The notes beneath the pieces were generated by a model. That model was not told the DNA's origin and did not search any database. It worked only from the letters and a program-made list of their open reading frames with translations. This document shows, piece by piece, positions 42,993 to 54,800 of a DNA stretch of 64,000 nucleotides. Made by a program: the position numbers and the translations under genes. Source of the stretch: Nelumbo lutea (lineage: Eukaryota; Streptophyta; Magnoliopsida; Proteales; Nelumbonaceae). The stretch is taken from the NCBI GenBank assembly GCA_022828595.1, contig JAKGHH010000002.1, positions 86,706,076-86,770,075 on the forward strand, read 5' to 3'. The first letter of the stretch is position 1, and the number at the start of each line of letters is the position of its first letter.

Positions 42993-44596
42993 CTAAGTAA
43001 AGGGTTTTAATTTCATCTCTTTGGTTGTCATTCTTATCAATTCTCTGGCCAAGCCCTTTGTAAGAGGATCAACTAAGTTTTTACTTGACCTTACATAGGT
43101 TATAGTGATGACTCCATCTTGAATCAGTTGCCTAACAAATTCATGTCTCAGATTTATATGTCTGGACTTACCATTGTAGGTACCACTGTAGGTTCTTGAC
43201 AGAGTTGCCTCACTATCACAGTAAATGGAAATTTGAGGCATAGGTCTAGGCCAAAGTTTTATATCCAATAATAAACTCCTAATTCATTCAGCCTCTTTTC
43301 CAGCAGCCGCTAAGGCTATGGATTCGGATTCCATGGTCGACTGAGATATACAAGTTTGTCTCTTGGATGCCCAAGAGATCGCACCCCCACCAATGACAAA
43401 AATCCATCCAGATGTGGACTTGTTATCTCCATTACCGGTAATCCAACTTGCATCAGTGTACCCATCTAGTACAGTTGGATAATCACAATAAAACAAGCCA
43501 AGTTCCAAGGTTCTCTTGAGATACCCAAGAACTCTCCCAATTGCCTTCCAGTGCTCTGCACCGGGATTACTTGTAAACCGGCTGAGTTTACTTACTACAA
43601 ATGCAATATCAGGTCTGGTACATAGCACATCATACATCAAGTTTCCTACTGCACTAGTATACTCAAGTTGTGCAATTGCTCTACCAGTATTTTCTATTAG
43701 CTTTATACTAGAATCATATGGCATACTATATTCTTTAAACCCTAAATGCTTAAATTTCTTAAGTGCTTTTTCAATATAATGCGATGGTTTAATGCATAGC
43801 CCCTACTATGCTTTTTAACTTTTGTTCCCAAGATGGTATCTACTTCTCTTAAATCTTTCATCTTGAAGACAGAGGATAAGTAGTTTTTAGTTTCATTTAT
43901 GCCAACCATATTTGTACCCACAATAAGCATATCATCAACATAAAGACATACAATTACTCAATATTTTTTAGTGAATTTTGAGTAGATGCATCTATCAGCA
44001 CTATTATGTTTAAAACCAAAAACTAGAATGCAAGAATCAAATTTCTCATGTCACTGTTTAGGTGCTTGTTTTAATCCATATAGTGATTTAACCAGTTTAC
44101 AGACTTTCTTCTCATTTCAAGGAAGAACAAATCCTTCTGGTTGTTCCATATAAACCTCTTCATTTAAATCACCATTTAAGTAAGCAGTTTTAACATCCAT
44201 TTGGTGAACAGATAAGTGATAAATGGATGCTAATGCTATGAGTGTTCTAATAAAAGTTGTTCTAGCCATTGGTGCATAAATGTCAAAGTAATCAATCCCT
44301 TCATTTTGGCTAAATCCTTTGGCTACCAATCTAGCCTTAAAAGTTTGTACAGTTCCATCAATGTTGTATTTTCTTCTAAACATCCATTTATATTTTATTG
44401 GTTTTGATCCTAGAGGCATGTCTACTAGTACCCATGTGTTATTTGACATTATTGAATCCATTTCATCATTTATATCTTCATTCCAAAAGGCAGCATCTCT
44501 AGAGGTCATGGCCTCATTATAGGTTTTTGGATCATTTTCAATGTTTAGGACAATAGGTATCTTATTTAAAATCTTCTCTCTATCAGCATCAACCAA
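42993..44596 (-). pseudogene. B2 reverse transcriptase and RNase H
   Basis: Order on the minus strand: linker and RT start (44117-44596: [35 protein letters not shown]), RT palm [11 protein letters not shown] (43742-43980), and RNase H (43284-43724: GYTDASW, STMESES where B1 has STMESEF; 42993-43268: [10 protein letters not shown]). Stops occur after GFVLP (44117), in APKQ, after FTKKY and between 43269 and 43283. A one-base loss near 43785 shifts the frame in the 'LNHRIILKK' region. The 5' end of this region shows what B1 lost in its 122-base deletion. Confidence 0.8.
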
Positions 44597-44870
44597 AAAT
44601 ATAATTGACTGTGTAGAGATAAAATCTGAACCTAAGTGCTTCTCTGTTCTTTGTCTTTGACTTCTTCTAGGTCCTATTGTATGCGTTACAGTTGTGTCAT
44701 TTTTTCTTTCAGTCTCATTATTATCAACAGGTATTGAGATCTGAGTTTTTCTTTTAGGTTCTCTGTCATTTTCTATGGATTCATTTTCTATAGATTCAGA
44801 ACATAATTTATTTTCAAAGAATTCAACACCTCTAGTTTCAATTATTATGTTGGATTCTAGGTTTAGAAGC

Positions 44871-45650
44871 CTATAAGCCTTGTTCTACATATTCAACAAA
44901 CATACTTCTCTTAGCTTTGAGTCCTAACTTGGTTCTTTTAGGATCTAGAACTCTATAATATGCTAAGCACCCCCACACTTTTAGATATGCTAAATTAGGC
45001 TTTCTTCCTATCCATAATTCATATGGGCATTTGTTATTAACTTTAGAAACAATTCTGTTATGTAAATAGCAGGCTGTCGAAAGTGTTTCCCCCCACAGGT
45101 TTAAGGGTGAATTAGCTTTTAACAACATGCAGTTAATCATTTCTGTAAGGGTTGTATTTTTCCTTTCAGCCAGGCCATTCTATTGAGGGGTATAGGGAGC
45201 AGAACACTGATGTATTATTCCAAATTCTTCACAGAAAGAATTAAACTCATTTTTAAAGTATTCAACACCCTATCACTTCTAAGGATTTTAATTTTCTTTT
45301 CTAGTTAATTTTCAACTTCAGCCTTATACAGTTTAAACATGTCAAAGGTTTCATCCTTAGTTCTCATAAGGTAGACATAGGTGTACTTAGAAAAGTCATC
45401 TATAAATGTTATGAAGTATCTCTTACCTCCTCTAGTTAATATACCATTGAGTTCACAAATGTAAGAATGGATTAGTTCTAGAAGTTGAGAATTTCTCTCA
45501 ACACTAGGGAAATGATTCTTAGCCATTTTAGATTTTATACATATCTCACATTTTTCAGTTGATTCATTACTGTAAGCAATTATACCAAGTTTGTTCATGT
45601 TTTTTATGGATTTAAGATTCAAGTGTGCTAATCTATCATGCCATAAAGAG
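44871..45650 (-). pseudogene. B2 integrase
   Basis: On the minus strand the zinc-binding part WHDRLAHLNLKSIKN with KCEIC (about 45540-45650) is followed by HSYICELNG; the first catalytic Asp, in HFDICELNG of B1, is now Tyr. A base is lost near 45270 in the 'LRSDRGVEY' part. 44871-45140 is open (MINCMLLKANSPLNLWGETL). With a changed Asp and frameshifts it cannot be active. Confidence 0.75.
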
Positions 45651-45679
45651 AAAAAATCAACAATATAAGCAGAAACATT

Positions 45680-46935
45680 TCATTTATTAATACTTAATTT
45701 GAATATACCATTACAACCATATCCCTTTCCAACAAACATTCCATTCTTAGATATGATTAGTTTGTCAAATTCGAAGACAACTTTGAATCCCCTCTTACAA
45801 ACAAGATTTACTAAGACCAAGTTCTTTCTAATGTTAGGAACATAGAGAACATTTAGGAGAGTTAGTGTCTTTCCAGAGGTGAAGTTCAACTGTACGCTGC
45901 CTCTTCTAGCAATTTTGGCACATGTTTGGTTTCCCATTTGTACCTCCTGGCCATCAGTCACTTCTTCATATGTCTTGAACAAGAACTTGTCCTTGCAAAC
46001 ATGGATTGTGGTGCTTGAATCAAACCACCATCCAGAAGATGATTATGCCATGTTGACTTCAGTAATCATGGCCACTAGATTGTCTTCTACCATATTTGCA
46101 GACTTGATTCCGCCTTTTCGATGTCGGCAGACTCAGGCATAATGCCCTTCTTTCTACAAACATAGCAGGATCCTTTCTTATTGTTGCTCTTCTTGAAGTT
46201 TTCATCATTCTTCTTTACTTGTAATGCAGAGTTAGTCTTCTTCAATCCATTTTCCACAAAATTGGCCTTAGAGTTTAGCATATTGGCTAGGGTCTTTTCC
46301 CTACTATCTCTAATCCGAGACTCTTCTTCAATACGAAGGTGTTGCTGAATTTGCTCCAAGGTAAATTCTTCAACCTTGTGTAAAAGCTTCTTCCTGTAAT
46401 CCTTTCAAGAGGGTGGATGTTTGACAATGATTGCTCCCACTTGGAAAGATTCAGGAAGGATGATGTCAAGGGATCGAATTTTGTTGACTATCACCTATAG
46501 TTCATGAACTTGCTCCAGTATGGGTTTATGGTCGTTCGTGGTGAAGTCAAAGTATTATGCAATAAGATACTTATTCGTACTTGCTTCTTGCACCTTGTAT
46601 TTGAATTCTAGGGCCTTCCAAATTTCTTTTGGAGATGTAAGTTCCTTGTAGAAGTTGTAGAGCCGGTCTGATAAGGCATTCAGTATGTGACCTCGGCACA
46701 AAAGTGAGTCCTCTTCTCATTTTGCTCTTTCATTTTTTAGTTTTTCTGAGTCTTTGTCAGTGGTTTCAGGAAGTGATTGTAGATTCGGGTCCAACAGATA
46801 GTATAGTTTCAGTGTGGTTAGAAAGAAGATCATTTTGTCTTGCCATCGGCTGAAATTTGATCCATCGAACTGGTCTAATTGAACAAGATCTTGGTTCATC
46901 ATCTTGATCGAAATCATGCTTGTTTCCGCCTCCAT
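45680..46935 (-). pseudogene. B2 gag and protease
   Basis: Gag starts at ATG 46935 (MEAETSMISIKMMNQDLVQL). The TAA stop at 46555-46557 follows KYLIA exactly as in B1. The zinc knuckle starts CYVCRKKG near 46170, but a one-base loss shifts the frame before its His. In the protease site WWFDSSTTIHVC the Gly of Asp-Ser-Gly is now Ser. The open piece 45680-45982 covers the protease end and keeps KLIISKNGMFVGKGYGCNG, which is damaged in B1. Confidence 0.8.
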
Positions 46936-46956
46936 TGCAAAATAACATTCTAAAAT
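46936..46956 (-). promoter_or_regulatory. B2 candidate self-primer site
   Basis: There are 21 bases between LTR and gag. On the minus strand TTTAGAATGTTATTT (complement of 46940-46954), two bases after the LTR, pairs with AAATAACGTTCTAAA of the LTR (plus coordinates 47023-47037). The single difference from perfect pairing is a G-U pair. No tRNA-type TGG site is present. Confidence 0.5.
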
Positions 46957-47737
46957 TGTTGGAGAAATTGGGTCACTATAACTTTGGAGGAGAAGCTCTG
47001 AGGCGCGTCTGAAGACGCTGTCTTTAGAACGTTATTTGCCCCCACTCAGTTTCACTAAGTTTGCTGTTGGGTTACAAGCAAATTTGTTCCCAGGATACAA
47101 TAGAGCATTGGGCGAGAATCTGCAACTAGCAAAGTTGAAGAGTCTCCAATGAAACCTTCTATGAGACTGTAGTTGATTGAACTGAGAGAGAGAGAGATAG
47201 TGAATTTCAAAATTGTGTGCCTTTGGAGTATGATTCATGCTCCTTAAATAGTTTATGAAGAGGTATGAAGAAAAGGTAGGTGCTTGTTTAGAGAAGGCAC
47301 CTTGAACAGTCACAATTTCAAACATTGTGACTGTTTAAAAAGTAGTTAACAGTTAATGGCTATTAATTTTGAATTGTGACTCTTGATCACACCCGATCGA
47401 ATCGTAACCGTTGATCTCATCAATGGTGATCAACGGTCAGCAACGCACCAAAACCAAAGCCGCCCTTCGCGAGCCACGCGGGTGCGCACAAAGTGCGCCT
47501 CTAAAGCGCCTCATTGCGCCGCATACACGCGCGCGCACGTTGCACGGTATCAAACCCCCATACTCTCCTTTACTATTTCTAAGGAGTGTAAATCAGCTCC
47601 TATTGAAACACTGAAAACAAAACTGGGTTTTGCAAGAGAAAAGCTAATTTTTCAATTAAGTATGTAGCTACAATTTCTCATGTAATTCACCAATCAAACC
47701 TATTAGATTTAATCTCTTATCAGATTAAAATCCAACA
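46957..47737 (-). mobile_element. B2 5' LTR
   Basis: This LTR of 781 bases runs TGTTGG (47737) to CCAACA (46957). The sense TATTTAAG is near 47243-47250. It lacks a different internal segment from the 3' LTR (the 'cttataattttccaatgtgg' part of B1), so each LTR was deleted separately after insertion. The primer-pairing block is at 47023-47036. Confidence 0.9.
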
Positions 47738-47742
47738 GCTGC

Positions 47743-48394
47743 AACTGAGCCACTTCCCTCAGTGAAAGACAGCTGCCATCCTTGCCGTTGATATTGTCGA
47801 CGCTGTAACTGAGCTGGTTCCCATAGTCAAAGATGACTCTGCAACCCTCCATCATCGCTGCCTTCCCCATTAATACTTGATTTTATTCTGGGTTTGCGTA
47901 TTGAAGATTGAAACAACCATCCAACTTTGATTCAAAAATACTGTTAAGGGTCAGCGATTGGTCAAATTATTCCGATATCACACCCTTCCATCTGGCACCA
48001 TAGAAGTTGCCTAAGTTACAGGCTCCAGATGATAATTGATCACGATGTCCACGTACGGTTGGCATGGTGATGTTTCTGACACTTGAATCATGCATCCAAT
48101 TTACCATTTGTTTATTAAAAGAAATGGTAAATTGTTAACTACACCGCATTAACAAGCCTACAGTCACCAAAGAAATGTAGAAGTGTTTGTGGTTATTGTT
48201 GTTATATTGTCAATGACATAATCCTTCATTGCCACTCTTCAGTTTTGTATTTCCTTGATAAGGATTATATAACTCAGCCTGATTAATCCATTAAATGGAA
48301 TTCATACATGGCATGCTTAATAATCCAAAAAGTCACAAAAATGCAAAATTGCAGTTATATTTCAAATAGAATCAGGTGTTGCAGTCCAAAGTCA
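47743..48394. other. Interior of the inverted-repeat region, no gene
   Basis: The first 40 bases continue the left inverted repeat. The rest shows no frame of note and no match elsewhere in the window. The sequence 'gtaactgagctggttccc' near 47802 repeats the 'gcaactgagccacttccc' at 47742, a weak direct repeat. Confidence 0.4.
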
Positions 48395-48402
48395 GTTTAT
48401 GT

Positions 48403-48806
48403 AAGGGTGTCAATGGATCGGTTTTGAATTAGACCCCGTCCAGTTAAAAATTAATTCGGAGAAATTGGATAGACCAACAAGATATATTAGATTGGACCAA
48501 TTTGATCCAAAATATTTATTAGATTAGATTGGACCTAGTCCGTTCGTAACAAATTTATATTAGATTGGGTTGGATTAAGCCAATATCTAGTCCATTGATA
48601 TAAGATAAGAATATATGTGTTAATGGACTGGGTTTGGATTGAAACCAAAATGAATTTGAACAGATTAGACGGTCCAAACATTGAATTGGATAGGTCCAAA
48701 TTAGTCCAAAACATTCATTGGATTGGATTGGACCTGATCCATATATAATGGACTCGCATTGAACTATATCAGATTGGACCAAATCCAGTCCAATTGACAC
48801 CCCTAG
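48403..48806. mobile_element. hAT-like MITE with 8-base target duplication
   Basis: The ends are inverted: AAGGGTGTCAATGGATCGG on the left and, read in reverse, CTAGGGGTGTCAATTGGACT on the right. It is flanked by GTTTATGT (48395-48402) and GTTTATCT (48807-48814), an eight-base duplication with one change. The inside is made of 'ttggac/gtccaa' and 'gatt' words with no protein frame. The length of 404 bases and the 8-base duplication fit non-autonomous hAT elements. Confidence 0.8.
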
Positions 48807-48894
48807 GTTTATCTTTGCTATTATTAATAGCCCATATTTATATATTTATAGTGGAACATCCCTAAAAGATAATTTGTTTGGAGAAAGTTCTTGG

Positions 48895-49016
48895 AAAGAA
48901 TGGAGGAACTCAGACCAGATTTTATCTTTAATATCTTAGAAATAACGGAGGAGCCCAAATCAGATTGCAGTTTTAATATCTTAGAAATAATCGAGGAACC
49001 CAGATCAGGTTTCAAC
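48895..49016. repeat. Tandem repeat, unit about 51 bases
   Basis: There are two and a half copies of a phrase 'atsgaggarcccagatcaga' then '...tttaatatcttagaaata' (starting at about 48899, 48945 and 48991). Short frames on both strands show the same repeated residues, which is why ORF finders pick them up. Confidence 0.65.
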
Positions 49017-49024
49017 TTAGTTGC

Positions 49025-49305
49025 CCATTGGTTTAGTACTGTCGCCTTTCACTACGGGAAGCGGCTCAGTTTTAGCGTTGTCAGAGTGAATGGGTTTCAC
49101 ACTATGAAGTCTTGTGAGGGTGAAGGGACGGTGGAGAGGGAGGGGAAGAGAACAGCGGAAAGGAGAGGTAAGCTCGGGTTAATTGTTGTTGATAAAATTT
49201 GGGCATCCATCTGCCGTTAGAACCAAAAGCCCGTCAGCTTCAAATTAATTTGGAGAAGGTGGCGTGCTCGAATAGAATTGTACAGGACAAAAAATTTTGT
49301 CCCTA
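49025..49305. repeat. Long inverted repeat, right copy
   Basis: This is the reverse match to 41500-41753 plus 47743-47785. The outer end is the palindrome 'ggacaaaaaattttgtcc' (about 49285-49302). Homology includes 'ccaaattaatttgaag', 'gcttttggttctaac' and 'gtcccttcaccctcac' (reverse sense). Confidence 0.65.
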
Positions 49306-49306
49306 G

Positions 49307-49708
49307 GGCTTAGTTTGGAAGGATATACAAATATCTACAGTGTACATTTGTATATTTTGTCAAGGTTTTTAAAACTGAATTTGTCAAGGGTTCGATTCCT
49401 GGGTCGAACAGTCCAACCGTTCCAACCGAACGGATAGCCTGTTCTGATAAAAAATAAAAAACAGTCAAAACATACTGTTAGATAGTTTGAATGGTTTGAA
49501 CGGTTTAACCACCCAAATCAATTGTTTATTGACCAAATCAACAGTTTTTTTGCAAAATAAAAATTCTGGAATAAAATAGAACCAATTACCTGACCAATTC
49601 TTAGTTTTTCTGGTCTGACCATCCGCTTCAGTCTAGTTTTAGAAACTATGTATTTTGTATATATTTACACTATACATTTGTATTTATACTGTTTCCAAAC
49701 TAAACTTA
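49307..49708. mobile_element. MITE-like element, outer
   Basis: The left end GGCTTAGTTTGGAAGGATAT and the reversed right end AAGTTTAGTTTGGAAACAGT are inverted repeats, followed on both sides by 'acaaatgta/tagtgta' words. Another element (49361-49650) sits inside it. The target duplication was not resolved. Confidence 0.55.
49361..49650. mobile_element. hAT-like MITE nested in the outer MITE
   Basis: The ends are inverted: CAAGGTTTTTAAAACTG and, read in reverse, CATAGTTTCTAAAACTAG. Perfect eight-base duplications TATTTTGT lie at 49353-49360 and 49651-49658. It is 290 bases long with no frame. The outer element's flanks rejoin cleanly when it is removed. Confidence 0.75.
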
Positions 49709-49709
49709 C

Positions 49710-50349
49710 GAGACAGACGATGTGAACTCAAAACTCCAAGTCAATAACAGGGAAGCTTTCCTATACAGCTTGTCAATGTTTTTTTCATATGGTGGGGTAA
49801 TAATCAAAGCAGTATATGAGCTGGTTGGCCATATATTCAATCACCTGAGAGAAAACGCTTGGTGTTGCCTTATGCGGCACTGAATATGCCCCATGAACAA
49901 AAGTCTGGATCTAAGTAGGCACTCACTACTCAGTGAGACATCAATAAATATTTTGACAGCGGTCTTGGAAGAAACTTGTGTGCATACCTGATCACGACGC
50001 CATGAACAAAGGCTGACGAGAACATATGGGTCCATTTGGGCTCTCAAACTACTTTGTCACGCGTAACACTCCTAGGTCAAAGTTCAGGAATTTGACGAAC
50101 CCATCTGTTTCGGTGGAGATGGGATCAGCTGCCAACAAAAACGTTCCAATACCTCCTAACTTCATCTGACCCCGCAATTTCATACATGGCAGGTCCCAAT
50201 GTGATCATGTTGGAAGGGTGTTGAAACCTCTTTCGATAGTAGGTGATTCGGACTCGTTTTGAGTGACATAGAAGAATACTGCTGCCGGCCGTGTCCATAA
50301 GTTAAAAAAGGTCATTGTATTATTCACATTTTCAATATTGGAGCCGAGG
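49710..50349. other. No gene seen
   Basis: Non-coding, with no match to other parts of the window and no inverted ends found. Confidence 0.35.
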
Positions 50350-52380
50350 GTAGCAGAATAATTTGGAGCCGAGGGAACCCCGGGGCTGTTCCTAGGTGTA
50401 ACATGTGGTTCTCTACATTCGTAATTGCGATGAAGGCATCAAATCATAATGATGAAAATGCCTACGTTGACACGGAAGCCACCGAAGGCCTATGATGAGC
50501 CCACAACCCATCCCAAGTTTGTGGTGAGTTCGAATCTATCACAAACCTGCAATGGACTAAAGGTCCATCAAACGACTGCAACGACCCAATGTTGTTCACG
50601 ACAGGACACCTAGCAAACTAAGCAAAACATGTCAGATTAACTCTGACATCACCCGTGCCACTTCGATATAGGAGACCTACGAGGGGAAGTAGCGCAAGTG
50701 CACTACGGAAATCCTCGGACGAAAGGAAACTTCATCCTACAAAGATCCCATGTGATTGGTGACGAACCCCAAACATTGTCCTCCTGACAACCGACATCAA
50801 ATCAAAGATCCCCTTTCCAAATAGGAATCAAACCCCTTTTTGCCCATTCCTTTCAGGGCCTCGGGATCTCTCCTATACAAAGGGGGAATAAGCCATGATC
50901 GAGAGGATTCCATCAATTCTGAGACTCCTGCTCACCTTTGCTACTCGATATCCCTCAACCTTTCTTCATTCTTCAAGGGACCACCACACTTAGCCTTACA
51001 ACACCACTTATATTAGAATCTCTAGATACTTCCCTTGATCACAAAGAATGGCTGCCCGAAGAATCAAATTTCTCCTATCCCAGAGGAGCAACACAAGAAA
51101 CAATAGAAGCTACCTTACATTAAGCCAAAATAGTATGTAGTAGGCCGCAAAAATCACGGCATAAGAGGACCCAACCAAACGCCATATTATCATGGTGGTA
51201 GCTGATGGAGAAACTCACTCCCACCAGCATTCCCTTATAGTAAAAGTGAGGCGATTATGATTATGAGCAAGCTAGTAGAGGATCACGTAATCGACTTGCC
51301 ACCCCCACCGACCAGAATCAACCCTAATAAAAAAACTCAGACCCCACTAGTGCAACTTTCACTAGTCACCGAACTATGACCTCATGGATTGTTTTACCCT
51401 GTGGTGGCTTTTCGCACAAAAGTCAAGTTAGACAACTATGTCAAGAGGAAGCTGCCCAGGTAGAGACTAATCCCCTCCCAACACACTCGTATGGGGGCAG
51501 CATCAATGTGGTCAGGGCACCTGCTAGGGAAGACAGCGATATGTTGATCCAATGCTTCAAGCAAAGCACAAAGCTCCAATAGTTTTTCAACAAACAAGGA
51601 GCAAATAACATAGTTCAGAAACTCACTATCAGGGCACTTGCCAAAGACTCACTATCAGGGCACTATCAATGTAAAATTCACACCGGAGGACAAGCTCGTA
51701 GTGGACTTGCACCATAACTGCCCCTTATACATAACAATTAAAATAGGGGGCTACGAGATGCGACGATCTTTGGTTAAATAGGGAAGCTCTGTGAACATAA
51801 CCTATGTCCATACCTTGTGACTGATGAGCATACCCCACGATGTCGTCAAAGGCATACCAATGGAAGTATCCGATTTCAACAGCAACGTGTTCATCACAGA
51901 GGGCTCCCTCATGCTACCAGTAGCCATTGACCCTTTTTCTATAGAGCAAGAGTTCCAAGTAATGTTTGGAAAGACTTCCTACCATGCTTTACTCGGTCAT
52001 CCACTAATACATGGCCTAGCACTGGTCCCATCCATGTATCACCAGTGCATCAAAACCAAGTACAGAGGTAGAAGCATCAAAATCTTGGCTACCCACGTCC
52101 CTTTCGAAAAATCAGAAGTCCACCTCTAAGACACGATTTACTACAAGCTTGCTAAGGATGAAGAAACCCGAGTGGCCAAAGTTGAGGCATTGTGATTACT
52201 GGAATAGCCGAGCGAGACTCCCATCGCAATGGAGTAGAAGAAGCAATCCAGATGTGTAAAGGTAACCAATGAAAATGGTAAAAGCTTCTACATGATCGCC
52301 AAAGAGTATGGAGAAAACCATTCCCAAGGTATGATTTATAATTAATTTGCATAAGCATCAAGTTCAATAATCATTGTACT
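50350..52380 (+). mobile_element. Ty3/gypsy element remnant
   Basis: A TATA-like 'ctatacaaagggggaataag' (about 50873-50892) followed by a short leader resembles a gypsy LTR promoter. From 51671 the plus strand encodes a gypsy-type protease region. No reverse transcriptase or second LTR is visible, and the ends are unknown. Stops occur throughout. Confidence 0.5.
51671..52129 (+). pseudogene. Gypsy protease remnant
   Basis: In one frame with two stops it reads VVDLHHNCPLYITIKIGGYE, then LVK-stop-GSSVNI, where plant gypsy proteases have LVD-x-GSS. The catalytic Asp is therefore lost. From 51824 it is open: IPHDVVKGIPMEVSDF, then TSYHALLGHPLIHGLALVPS and MYHQCIKTKYRGRSIKI. These match the 'YHxLLGRPWLHxxxxVPSxxHQ' signature of plant Ty3/gypsy Pol. 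It would have processed the precursor but is inactive. 52130-52200 continues (DTIYYKLAKDEE) and then fades. Confidence 0.65.
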
Positions 52381-52835
52381 CTCTTTTGCTATCAATAAAT
52401 ACATCATATTCCTGCACCCAAAGCTATTTTATGAAAAACACGTCATTGGGATCACCAAACAATAATACCGTTATGCTCACATCGCAAAAAGAGCACAACT
52501 CATCATAGTAGAGCACAACAAAACAGAAGATACATAATACGACACTCACTCTCACTAAGAGAAAAATAATAAATAACTATAAATAGATGATTGAAACCCC
52601 ACCTATAATAAGATCAACTCGAGGAAACAATAGAATATTATAATGAAATCCGCACGCCTTCCAAGCACATGCAAGATTAAAACAACGCAGTGGAAGAACC
52701 ACCACAAGAGGTTGGCATGGCCACCTAAGAAGGAGGAAAGAGGACATTATACATCTTAGCCAAACTAAATCAGGAGGAAAAGATGAATTTGATTGACCTT
52801 CTAAAAGGTACTAAACGTATACCCCAATTACAAAA
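52381..52835. other. No gene seen
   Basis: AT-rich sequence between the gypsy remnant and element E. No supported frame. Confidence 0.35.
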
Positions 52836-53473
52836 TGTTAGACAGTTATGCCCTTAGCTCCAATAAGATTGATGTATTTTTTGACATTTATTGTAAATGA
52901 ATAAAGTACATAATTGATTCATGTCCTTATGGTGTGTTTCTGTGTAATACCCTTAAACTGGACACATATGAGATTCGTGTTAGTTTAGAATCTTCATAGC
53001 CGTTGGATAGATTTGGGGAGATTTATCCTGCCAAGGCTGACACTGATGTGCCACCAAGTCGGTTGGAGTAGCTTTTCTTAGTTGCCAGGGTGAGACTTGA
53101 GGTACATGTGGTGTGGGTTTTCTTGAAACCCTGAACCGGACCAAAATTCTAGTATTGCCCTAAACCTTGGAGATAGATGGGTAAACTGGAATGTTACACT
53201 TGATCCCTAGATTCGATTATGATACTGCATTAAATGTCAGATTGGGTTGTCTTTGATATGCCAATCAAGGAGATCCTTAGAGGGGGTCAAAGCCTAGGTA
53301 TATTGTGATAGTTTGAGAATTCATCTGAGTGGGTGATCATAGTGACAGGATTAGCCCCTTGGTCGGACAAAGTGAATGATCGGGGATGCACTCTCTCTGA
53401 TGGAAACCTAAACTGCCGGTAGTTGATTTCAACCATTGAAATTTGTTTTTGCAAAGTATATTTATATAGAGAT

Positions 53474-53534
<61 letters not shown>

Positions 53535-54787
53535 GGTTTCAAAATGTTTGCAAAATGTTTAATTCCTGGGATCCATTTGAGTAGAGAGTGCAACACTGCA
53601 CCTTGCAGCCGAGGGAGAGGTCCTCTCATGTCGGGCAGTGTTTGATCATTATGGGCTAAGAGGTTAAGTTTAAGACCATTGTGGGTTATACCTGATGGGC
53701 TAATCTTGCATCTACCCACAGTCCTTGGGCCTTCATAAGATGGCTGGACCCAAGGACCATTTAGTGTAAATGTTGGGCCCATTAAGAGCCCATAGTGATG
53801 GACTCAAGGGTTCACTATATTCAATAGTGAATACGGCTAGGCCTTGTAACAGAGGCTAGGCAGAACCCATGCAGCTGATGTGTAGATCAATGACATGGTC
53901 CCACACCATACAAAGAGAGCCAAGCTAGCCAACATTAAAGTGGAAGTGAGCCTGAAAGCTTAATGGGCCTAAAAGCCCATTTCGAACTGGGTTAATTAGA
54001 TTAATTAAATAGGGGCAGATATGGGATTTGGATCAGTAGATAAGATAAGGGATTATCCCTATCCACTTAAAGAGTCCAAATCCAAACAAAGATTTGGATC
54101 AAAAGAACTCCTAATTTGATTAAGAAGGCTGATCTTTTTATGTAGATATGATAAGGGATTATTCTTACACTTAAAGAGTCACAATCCAAATAAAAGATTT
54201 GGATAAGGAAACTCCTAATGAGATTAGGAAATTATCTCTTTAAGGCTATAAATAAGAGAGCAAGGCGAACCTTGATTTCACACTCACTCAATACAGAGAA
54301 AAGATAACTCAGTTAGATTGTTTTTGCCTTCTACTCTTCTTCTTCCTGCTATTGCCACCATACCCTGTTCGATCTCTAGTTCTTGGATTTGATCAAGATT
54401 AGATCTTGATATCGTTTGTTGCCAGAAGAAACAATTTTGAAGTTGTACTCACTATCCCATTCGATTCTTGTTGAAGAATCACAAGTTCTTGGTGAAGAAC
54501 TACCCGCTGATTCTACCTCATCCTAAGATGTGTCATCTTTAGTGGAGGGAGGATTTGGTACACTCTTTGGGTGTGAACACCTGCGTTGGGAGGAGCATTC
54601 TTGCATGGATTTTGTATTAGGTATATCCCTCCCTAATTTTGGTTTCAGATTTGGTCCGGTTTTGTTACAAGAACAAACCTTGAAAATGCAGTTTTTTTCC
54701 CAGATGGGAGTAAAGAAATTTTTGAAATTTCACCCAACCTTCCTGTGGGGGTTCGGCCATCCATATGATGGATCTCCAATCCCTTTA
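52836..54787 (+). mobile_element. Element E 5' LTR
   Basis: This LTR of 1952 bases starts TGTTAGACAG and ends CCCTTTA (CA mutated). The TATA box TATAAATA is at 54247-54254. It contains a long (AT)n run at 53486-53531. Confidence 0.85.
53470..53532. repeat. (AT)n microsatellite in the LTR
   Basis: Short 'acat' repeats are followed by over 20 AT units. The same LTR position holds shorter AT runs in C1 (about 28458-28475), C2 (about 33057-33070) and F (57001-57037), so the site expands independently in each copy. Confidence 0.9.
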
Positions 54788-54788
54788 G

Positions 54789-54800
54789 TGGTATCAGATC
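54789..54800 (+). promoter_or_regulatory. Element E primer-binding site
   Basis: TGGTATCAGATC, one base after the LTR, matches the initiator-Met tRNA site in 11 of 12 positions. Confidence 0.8.

Larger units (their letters stand above)
41754..47737 (-). mobile_element. Copia element B2, complete but decayed
   Basis: This is a full-length minus-strand group-B element. LTRs are 41754-42444 and 46957-47737. Flanks are GCTAC (41749-41753) and GCTGC (47738-47742), a five-base duplication with one change. The internal order is as in B1. It is more broken than B1 but keeps some parts B1 lost, such as the RT start at 44400-44521. Its gag TAA stop at 46555-46557 is at the same codon as in B1. It has the same 21-base LTR-gag spacer with complementarity to its LTR. 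Confidence 0.92.

Noticed and set aside
49385..49410. 'GGTTCGATTCC' resembling a tRNA/SINE B box
   Set aside because: There is no A box at the right distance, no cloverleaf and no A-rich tail. It lies inside an hAT-like MITE with its own TIRs and 8-base duplication.
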